Assembly: GCA_001430745.1 (NCBI GenBank)
Contig: KQ481962.1
Location: forward strand, 634,360-698,359
DNA from: Auxenochlorella pyrenoidosa
Taxonomy: Eukaryota > Chlorophyta > Trebouxiophyceae > Chlorellales > Chlorellaceae
Reading direction: 5' to 3'
DNA length: 64,000 nt
The notes below the pieces were generated by a model that searched no databases, had not been told where the DNA came from, and saw nothing but the letters and a program-made list of their open reading frames with translations. The position numbers and the translations under genes are program-made. Below, piece by piece: positions 56,601-64,000 of this stretch. Positions within the stretch are counted from its first letter, which is position 1. Each line of letters starts with the position of its first letter.

Positions 56601-58037
56601 CTTTGGCATCAGCCCACAGGCCCATGGGCTGACGGACAGCCAGCTGTGCGAGGCAGCGGCTGAGCTGGAGCGGCGGCGGGCCGCTGCCCGTCTGGCCATG
56701 TCTCCCGGCGACCGGCAGCGCTACGACTACATGCGGGCCACTGTGGGCTGGCATGTGCAGCGGGTGAGGGGTGGGCTCAAGTGAGAGTGCGGTGCGCAGT
56801 GGTATGGGGAAGGCTGCCGCTGGCTGTTGATGTGCACCGGCTTCGTGCTCCCAGGGTGCAGGAAAGCAAAAGGGTCTGAGTGGCAGACTGTGTCTGCATC
56901 CTGACCCGCTGCAGATGGCTGAGCTGGAGGCGGGGCAGCGCAAGGCCTCGCCGGTGCCGCAGCCGCTGCTGTCGCAGCCACCGTCTGGGCTCAGACCCAT
57001 CCGTGAGCGGGCCCTGAGCTGGCTGCTTGAAGCATACAGCTGCTCTGCAGGAGCTTCATACAGTGGTGCAGTCAGCTGCTGGCGGTGCAGTTGCTTCAGA
57101 TGAATCTTAAAAATGGATCAGCATGAGCTGATACTGAAGCCATCACCCTGTGTGTGCAGGTACTGCCAGCAAAGATGCCGAGGCGTCGAGCCCGCGCCCT
57201 CGAAGCATTGTGGAGCAGGCACGCCTCGGCAACCGATGTTGCGCTGCATGCTCTCCGCCCTTGCAGCCTGTGCTCGCGCGTTCAGCCATGTGCACATGGC
57301 AATGGAGATCAGTTTTCCAGTCGTGTGCCTGCCTGCTGAGCCCCTAACCCCATTTCTTGCTGCTCCCGCTCCCGTGGCTGTGCTGCAGGTGCTAGATGAG
57401 GTGGGGGATGATGCAGCCATCTACTCACCCCTGGGGCGAGGGGCCTCTGCGCTCTCAGAGCAAGGCCTGCTGGCCGGCCCCTGGGACGGCGCCAGCACGC
57501 CGCGTAGCATCGCCTCGTCGCCTGGGCCGCTGGTGTCTGATGGCGGCGCAACGCCGCGCAGCCCCTGGTGAGCACACAGCACGGGCAGCGCGGCAGGTTG
57601 GAGCCAGAAGTGTGGCTGAGCTGCGCACCTATGTGCAGCTGCGGCTTCTTGCACACACCCCGCCCCCACACCCCACCTCCCCCACCTGCCCACCCACCCA
57701 CCCACACGGTGTCTTGCTGCAATATAGGACTGCGACGCACAACCGGGTGTTTGAGCTGGAGGGTCGGCGGTCGCCGCTGGGGCGCAGCACTGCAGGCGCC
57801 CCTGCTCCAGCGATGGATTACACGTCGTCGCAGGCGGCAGGCCCGGGGTCTGCAGCAGCGAGCCCCGCCCGCATGCCAAGGGGCTCGCAGTTTGCCGAGC
57901 AGCAGGTCGCGGTGGGGCCGTGGGCGGAGAGCGCGGCAGGGGGCGCAGTGTCGCCGCAGCGCGTGGGGCGGCGGCCAGCATCAGCCACACTACGGACAAC
58001 GCAGCCGGCGGCACGGCGACTCTGGAAGCAGGGCTGA
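53641..58037 (+). CDS. DZIP1-like (DAZ-interacting zinc finger protein 1 family) coiled-coil protein
   Basis: In animals DZIP1 acts at the basal body and transition zone in cilium formation. Twelve exons join in frame: 53641-53901, 54032-54112, 54229-54354, 54545-54690, 54850-55008, 55147-55501, 55574-56410, 56563-56763, 56915-57002, 57160-57218, 57389-57567 and 57728-58037, giving 933 residues. The Dzip-like N domain is at residues about 28-115: FRFVAPRALIDWRALHEVDL, VDALEAVLDVVAFGDI, LFRTAQLTVNYLLHVQDRLA. Long coiled coils follow (ELARAKQQVQLQGLKCKEL, LAEAEQERAEL, LRGEKTAAKEECRRL), then Ser/Pro-rich linkers and a helical block (ELEEELRSFGISPQAHGLTD). The C2H2 zinc finger expected after the N domain was not found. 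Three introns have GC donors (after 53901, 54354 and 57218). Exon 3 could begin 24 bases earlier, in frame. Confidence 0.75.
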
Positions 58038-58075
58038 TGGGTGGCGGTTGGCGGTTCCGCTCCGCAAAAACGGTT

Positions 58076-58080
58076 TGTAA
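58076..58080 (+). terminator. TGTAA poly(A) signal of the DZIP1-like gene
   Basis: TGTAA 39-43 bases after the stop at 58037. Confidence 0.65.
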
Positions 58081-58117
58081 ATTATCAGTGTGTGCGCTCA
58101 CATCGGTTAACGCGCTT

Positions 58118-58122
58118 TTACA
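58118..58122 (-). terminator. Candidate TGTAA poly(A) signal of the ING-like gene
   Basis: TGTAA on the minus strand 172-176 bases past the stop at 58294. It lies close to the plus-strand signal of the facing DZIP1-like gene. Confidence 0.4.
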
Positions 58123-58293
58123 AGAGTGGGAATGGCGACAGAAGGGGGCGACCAAGCGGCGCGGCGGGTGCAAGGCTGTCCGCCAGGGATGGGTGGCAGG
58201 GGTATGCGCAGAGGCAAGTGGTGGGAGGTAGCATCCCGCAGCAGACCACACTCTTCAGAATGTCCTGGCTAGCGCCGCGCGGCGCGGCGCCGC

Positions 58294-60558
58294 TCACCGC
58301 TGTCCCGGCTGGTGCAGCAGCAGGGACATGTGGCCCTCCTTGACAATGTCGTCCATGCGCAGCGTCTCCGCCTCCCCGGTGCCCGTGTACATGATGGCCG
58401 CGGTGCGCGCCAGCGGGTCAAAGCTCTGCGTGGCAACGGGAGGAAGGTGTGTGTGGTGGTGGTGGTGGTGGTGGGTGGTGGGTGGGGGGGGTTGCCAACT
58501 GTGTTGTCGTGATCGTAATGTACCTATTCCAGGCGGCCTGGGGGCCCTGTCTGGCTGTCGAAGCAGCAGCGAGGGCCCTGCTGCTAGGCGCCTGGTCGCA
58601 GGCATGCTGCTGGCTGTTCTTGCAGGCTGCATCCTCGCGCACGATGCACAGGAGCTAGGAGCGGCAGCGACGCGCAGGCGGCTCTTGCCTGCACCACGAT
58701 GGGGAACCACTGGTTGCTGTCTGGCCAGAAGAGCTCGGCGTGCCGCCCGACCAGGCCGGGCCCGACGTCGGCGGGCACTAGCAGGCGGCCGGGGGCCTGC
58801 GCAGGTGAAAGGGTGGGGGCGCCCAGATCGTGGGTGGGTGGCCCGTGGGCAAGGGGGCCCGGGCTGCACAGCGCAGCACAGCGCGGTACAGCCCAGCCGT
58901 TACGACACGACCATGCCAGGTCCCCAGGGCAGCTCGCCCGGGTCGCATGCAGTAGTGGTGGGCACTTCAACGGTGCATCAACAGGGCTGTTGCCACCGTG
59001 GCCCACGAGTGCATGGGCAGGCACCCAGCCTTGGCACTGGCTTCTGCCCTGCCAGCCCTTAAGCACTCGTCACCCCGGCCTTTGACACATCCGCCAGGGC
59101 CCCATGCAGCTGACCTGCGGCTTGTCTGACGACTGCTTGAGCCCCGGCGGGAGCAGGTTCATAGGCATCCCTGCCTGCATCACTCCGGCCGCTGGCAGCT
59201 GCATGCCCTGCATGGGCAGCACCCCTTGCTGCTGCGCTACCGCTGCCATGCTGACCTGCATGCCGGGAAGGCAGGAATGGGGTCAGCAGACAACGGGCAT
59301 ATGAGTAGCCTCAGTGGCGGCGGCAAAATGCGACGGCGGTAACAGCAATGTGACCAAGCACGGTGCTGGTAAGTTGAAAGCTGGCAGGCAGGCATTGGAT
59401 CGCCTGGCTGCATGCTTGCCTGCGCCGCCGCCAGCCTGGCATGCTGCTCCTCTGGCGCCAGGTCATCCTCCTCCATGGCCGCCACCTCAGCAGCCACAGC
59501 GTGCACGCCAGCCGCGGCAGCCCGCCGGTTACGTTGGTACCCCTCAGTAGGAGGGGCCACCGGCTGCGGCGCCGGCGTGGCCGCCTTGCGGGGTGCTGCG
59601 GGCGCAGGGGCAAGGGTGGTCGACGAGCGCAGGGGCGGGGGTGGGGTGGATAGTTCCAGGCTGGGGCCCTGCAGAGCGCCGCGAGCCCCGCCCTGGACAG
59701 AAAAAAGGGGCAGACTCGCCTGCAGCTGACAGCAGTGCAGAGATGGGCACAGGTCAAGGCTCGGGCCACGCCAGGCTTCCCAGTTCACCCTCGCTTGGCC
59801 CTGGCACCTCCCTGCCGGCACCAGCCGCGCCAGGACGGCCCCCAATGCAAATTCCGGCCGGGCGCCCACCTGTGGATGCGGGCCGCTTCTGGGTGGCCGC
59901 CCCGAGCGAGTCAACTCCCGGCGTCTGCGCCTCGCCCGCCGCAGCCGCCGGCTCAAACCCCGAAATCTGTCGCGAGAGGTTGAGGGTGATGGTTGTCTTG
60001 CGAGCTGCAGCTTAGCGGAGGGGATGGGAGCGGAGGAGGGTGCGGTCAGGGACACACCAGGGCGGAGGTGGGCAAGGACACCACGCTGCCAAAGCCCAGC
60101 CAGGCAGCCAGCAAGAGCTGGGATAAGAACGGCGGCCGGCGCCGCTGTCAACGAAAGAGCATGCCGGGCACGGGACTCTGTGATTTAGGCATTGAGGGTT
60201 GCTGATCCCGTTCACTCCGAGGGCCGCATGCACCGACAGGGGCCGCTTGCCCACCGCTGAGGGCCCCAGATGCCAAGCACAGCTGGCAGGCCCCCGCCAC
60301 CCGCGTGCTGCGCAAGCTGCCCCAGCGAAGCGGCCCCCTCCCAACCGCAGGCGCCGTGCCCCCTCACGTTTCGGCTCCGCGGGCACCGCCTGCTCGAACG
60401 AGTCAAAGGAGGGGACGTCGCGCAGGCGTGAGCCGCCGCGCTTGGGCGCCGGCTCGTCAAAGGCGCCCCCCGAGTAGTCTGGGGCGCCCATGGACATGCC
60501 GCCCAGCGCGTCGCCCATGCCCATGGCTTGCAGCTGCAAGGGGGAAGGGATTGGTGTA

Positions 60559-60592
<34 letters not shown>

Positions 60593-61803
60593 GTGGTGGT
60601 GGTGGGGTGGTGGGGTGGTGGGGGGTGGGCGGCTGTGTGGGCGCATGCGCCAGAGCAAGCAGCCCCGCCCGGCCGGGCATCTGCGGCCGGTGTCAGCCTC
60701 CAGTGCCTGGCACGCCTCGCATCCGCCCACGGCTGCTCGAGCGCACGGGCTGCGGGCCTGCGCGACCGCTCCGCTCCGTGTTCCCCTGCGGCCGCAGTGC
60801 AGCAGCACCAAAGGGGGCTGAGCAGGCGCCCCCCGGCCCCGCCCCCGCACCCCACCCCACCCACCCCACCCACCTCGTTCTCCAGGTGCACGATGTCCAG
60901 GTCTGCCTGGTTGACGTGCAGCTCCAGCAGGTCGTAGCCCTGGGGGGGGGGGGGGGGCGCCAGCGGCGTGAAGAAAGTGAGGTTAAGGCCAAGGAAGGCT
61001 GGCAACGAGGCGGCGCGCAAGGCGACAGCGCCGGTCTGCCCGATGCCAAGACTGCAGCATGCGCCAGCTGCGCGGCAGCAGCGCACGGGCGCGTACGCTG
61101 TCGCCGCCTGCCCTGCGCACTGCTGGCACCAGCGGAGACTGGCATGCACACGGCACGCCGCCCACCATGCAAGCACAGGCAGCTCGCCTTGGCGGCGGCC
61201 ACAGCTGCGGGCCGCCCTGGCTGGCTGGCCCCACCTGCACCGCCAGCTGCACCTTCTCCTCTGCAAACTGGATGAGCAGCTGCTGGTCCTTGTCTATCTG
61301 CGCCCGCAGCTCCCGCAGCTCCTTGGACTCGCCCGGCTTGCCGCCGCGCGTGGCCGCGGCGCCGCCGCCGGCGGGCGGCATGCGCAGCACCGCCTCCACG
61401 TTCTCCTGGATCTGGGCCGCCAGGTCTGCACCAGGCGGGGGGCGCGGCGCTGGGCAGGGGTGCCCAGCCGCACCAGGCGCAGGCAGCGCAAGGCAACAGC
61501 TGCCTGGCTCGGCGTGCAGGGCGACCTTTGCGAAGCCATTTCCATGCCCCCAGCTCGGCGCACCATCGGATCGCTCATCCAGGTCCTTGATGGAGTTGAG
61601 AATGCGGTTGAGCTCCGCTGGCAGCGAGGTGGTGCCTGCTCAAGCGCAGCCGGGGGGCGAAACCCTCCAGCTCAGGCGTGGGCGGGCATCGCAGCCCAAA
61701 GCAGGCTCCATGGGGTCCTGTGCTTGCCGGGCCTGCCACGGATACCTCCCTGCACCCACTCACTGTCTATGTACTTCTCTAGGTAGATGATTTGGTCGCC
61801 CAT
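58294..61803 (-). CDS. ING-type (inhibitor of growth) N-terminal domain protein with C-terminal Tudor-like domain
   Basis: ING proteins are subunits of histone acetyltransferase or deacetylase complexes. Exon 1 (61803-61764) encodes MGDQIIYLEKYID; the next exon continues TSLPAELNRILNSIKDLDER, the hallmark ING N-terminal helix. Then come DLAAQIQENVEAVLRMP, KELRELRAQIDKDQQLLIQF and GYDLLELHVNQADLDIVHLE, helices that fit the ING coiled coil. The middle is low complexity (GDALGGMSMGAPDYSGG, ARKTTITLNLSRQISGFEP, a Pro/Ala-rich stretch, then a Met/Gly-rich stretch). The C-terminus is not a PHD finger: it reads VGRHAELFWPDSNQWFPIVV, TAAIMYTGTGEAETLRMDDI and KEGHMSLLLHQPGQR, the W-x-Y/F and barrel pattern of Tudor/agenet-like chromatin readers. 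Chromatin function is inferred. The central exon borders (about 60960-59240) are less certain than the ends. Confidence 0.72.
58447..58490. repeat. GTG-rich simple repeat in ING-like intron
   Basis: Run of GTG/GGT units on the plus strand within the last intron of the ING-like gene. On the gene strand it is a CAC-rich pyrimidine-biased stretch. No coding role. Confidence 0.7.
60559..60582. repeat. (TG)12 microsatellite in ING-like intron
   Basis: Perfect dinucleotide repeat followed by CGCGCG and GTGGTG units. It lies in the intron upstream of the exon that encodes LQAMGMGDALGG. Confidence 0.9.
60942..60957 (-). repeat. Poly-C homopolymer (16 C on gene strand) abutting an ING-like splice acceptor
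   Basis: Sixteen G on the plus strand; on the coding strand the C run leads directly into the CAG acceptor before GYDLLELHV. Confidence 0.85.
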
Positions 61804-62347
61804 GGCGGCTGTGCGCAGCCCGCCGCAGAGCTCGACAGCCGCAGGCGGGGCGGGCGCTGGGCGGGCGCCCGCTGCTGTTCAAAAGCACAGGCCGGCTGGG
61901 GCCGCTGCTGCGAGCTATGATGAAACAAGTGCTGCCGACCTGGCGAAAGGCGATCACAGGCTCGAAAGCAGAGCAGACTGTCAGGCTGCTTGCTGGAACG
62001 AAGAAGGGGCTGGAAGACCCTCGAGAGCTCGTTGCGGCTGGGGGTGGGCACGATGCGGGCGTCACGGCACCAGGCAAGGGGCACTGCCCCATGCTCCCAG
62101 GCTGCTGGGCGTGCTGGCCTGCTCCAGCGCGCCCTGAAGCCCCGCATCCCGCCTGGCTCGTCCTCTTTGGAAGCAGCCTCTTGGCGTGCCGAGTGGAGGT
62201 GCGGCCGGCCTCCACCAGCCGTCATGCCGCCGCCCCTGTGGCTGCAGCATGCTTGGAGGCCCATCGGGGCTGCGGCACGCCCGGTCTCTCCCGGCAGCCT
62301 TCTTATCTTGCTTGCACCTGGCCCGCCCGCCTGCAGAGCACCTCAAG
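61804..62347. promoter_or_regulatory. Bidirectional promoter region between the ING-like gene and eL32
   Basis: These 544 bases lie between divergent start codons (61803 minus, 62348 plus). A CTGCAG acceptor-like site ends at about 62337, only about ten bases before the eL32 ATG, so a 5' UTR intron in eL32 is possible. Nothing else was recognised. Confidence 0.45.
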
Positions 62348-64000
62348 ATGGTCACTCCGCTCATTCGCGTCAAGAGCGTGAAGAAGCGCACCAAGCGCTT
62401 CCAGCGCCATCAGAGCGACCGCAGGATCACCGTCAAGGTGCGCCGGCGACCGCATGGGGCTCCATGGCACCTCCAGCCCCCGCCGCAAGCCGCCCCCGCC
62501 CTGCCGCTGCTGCTGCCAAACCCTGCAGCCCAGCCTTTGCCTCGCCCTTCTGCAGGAGAGCTGGCGGCGCCCCAAGGGTATTGACTCCCGCGTGCGCCGG
62601 AAGTTCAAGGGATGCGGCATCATCATGCCTAACATCGGCTACGGCACCAACAAGAAGACCCGCCACGTGCTGCCCAACGGTGAGCAGCCCCTGCCTTGAA
62701 TTCTCAACGACGCCTCTTTTCCCTTGCCATGTGCATGTCGTACAGAATGGAACCGTGGCAGCTCAAGCAGATAAGACCTCACAGCAGGGCACGGAGCAGC
62801 TCTGCGAGGGGCTGACGCGGCCTCGGCGAATCGTCGGCAGCGCTCTGGGGGCCCCATGCTGGCGCGGGGCCACGCTCCGGTATCTCCGTGCACAGCAGCA
62901 GACGTCAGCCCCACAGCAGTATGTGGCGCGGCAGCAAGCAGGACAGAGCGGAGCTGGCGGCGCCGCAGCCGCAGCTGCACATCCAGCCTGTGCTGCGCTG
63001 CTAGCTGCGCTGCTAGCTGTGCTGGGCGGGAGCAGCTTGCTGGCTAGCCAACGTGGCAGCACCTGCGCGTTCCTGCGCCCGCCCGCACTGCTCTCGGTTC
63101 ACAATCCTCGGGCAGCCAGGCAGCTGGCCTGCCTCGCGGCTCCCCACGGCCCCCAGCCCGCCCGCATGGAGCTCGCCACCTGAGTGGTGGCGCTCGTGCC
63201 AAGCGCGCGCCCCTGTGCGCGCTCCGCTCCACCGCACTTTTTCCCCTCGCGTCCTCAACCCCCCGACCCGCCGCCACTCCCCGCAGGCTTCCTGAAGTTT
63301 GTGGTGAGCAACGTGAAGGACCTGGAGCTGCTGCTGATGCACAACCGCAAGTACTGCGGCGAGATTGCGCACAACGTGTCCACCCTCAAGCGCAAGGCCA
63401 TTGTGGAGCGCGCCCGCGAGGTGCGCCGCGGGCGGCGGGCGGGCGGGCGGGCGATGGCGGGGCTGGGCAGCGGGGTGCTGCGTGCGTGCCGCACACGGGG
63501 GACCAGCAAAGGGGGCCGCGGGCACCTGACGGAGCCCAGCGGCGCGGGCGGGGGCGCTGCAGCGGGCCGGCGGCAGGCCAGCCGGCCCGGCGCAGCAGAT
63601 TGGAGGCCTTGGTTAGTTGGGCTTGCTGAGGCAGGCCAGCACTGGGGCAGATGTGCCAGACGCAGGCACGACACCTTGGCAGGGCGGAGCAGCAGCATGG
63701 CAGCCACATGAGCATGCTGGCGCACACAGCAGAGCAGCGGCGAGCAAGTTGCAGCCCTTCAACCTGGCTTGAAGGGGGTTCGCGCGCTGTCAGTGTCGCC
63801 GACAGCGCCAGTTGCACCGCAAGCCCGGATGCAGCAGCAGTAGGCATCAAAAGCTGCTCCGCATAGTCGGTGCTGGCTGCGGCTGCCAACCCGGGTGGCT
63901 GCTGGCAGCGCATCAACGGAGCTGGCGCAGCTTTGGGCAGCGGCGGCTGTCCCTGCTGCACGGGCTCAGCCCGATTGCAGCAAGCGTGGCACTGGCAGAG
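62348..64000 (+). CDS. RPL32: 60S ribosomal protein eL32, 3'-partial
   Basis: Cytosolic large-subunit ribosomal protein. Exons 62348-62437, 62556-62679 and 63287-63420 are in frame and give 116 residues: [20 protein letters not shown], then [60 protein letters not shown], and [20 protein letters not shown]. The family is about 130-135 residues. The missing C-terminal segment (usually a short TN-x-ARLRSQE-like tail) was not found between 63421 and the end of the window, so the last exon lies beyond the right edge and the rest is intron. The rise in short unconserved frames after 63430 fits this. Confidence 0.95.

Overview
The window is nuclear DNA of a green alga, most likely of the Chlorella lineage (Trebouxiophyceae). 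It is very GC-rich, its genes are split into many short exons by introns of roughly 70-600 bp, and it carries a nuclear photosystem I gene (psaD) whose protein resembles the Chlamydomonas one. Several genes have the algal TGTAA poly(A) signal shortly after the stop codon. Nothing bacterial, viral or transposon-like was recognised. Exon models were built by hand from splice consensus, reading-frame phase and remembered family conservation; no alignment was run.

Layout, left to right ('-' is right to left): dihydropyrimidinase (-, runs off the left edge); AAAP amino-acid transporter (+); secreted class 3 lipase with a proline-rich domain and PLAT-like repeats (-); RidA-type imine deaminase with a 907-base assembly gap (-); importin beta (+); GT61-like glycosyltransferase (-); PLAA/Doa1 (-); VPS4 ATPase (+); PsaD (-); small secreted cysteine-rich protein (-); PDCD2-like protein (-); octanoyltransferase LipB/LIP2 (+); COM1/CtIP/Sae2 resection factor (-); DZIP1-like coiled-coil protein (+); ING-type protein with a Tudor-like C-terminus (-); ribosomal protein eL32 (+, last exon beyond the right edge). 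Most neighbours are head-to-head or tail-to-tail, so many intergenic stretches are probably shared promoters or facing 3' ends.

The genes do not form one pathway. Loose links are PLAA and VPS4 (divergent; both act on ubiquitin-dependent endosomal or degradative sorting), and COM1 and the DZIP1-like gene (108 bp between start codons; DNA-end resection and meiosis beside a family known from cilia). The least ordinary items are the lipase architecture, the ING protein that ends in a Tudor-like fold rather than a PHD finger, the DZIP1-like protein without a visible zinc finger, a VPS4 start codon interrupted by an intron, and a high share of GC-AG introns (9 of about 75 introns traced in full).
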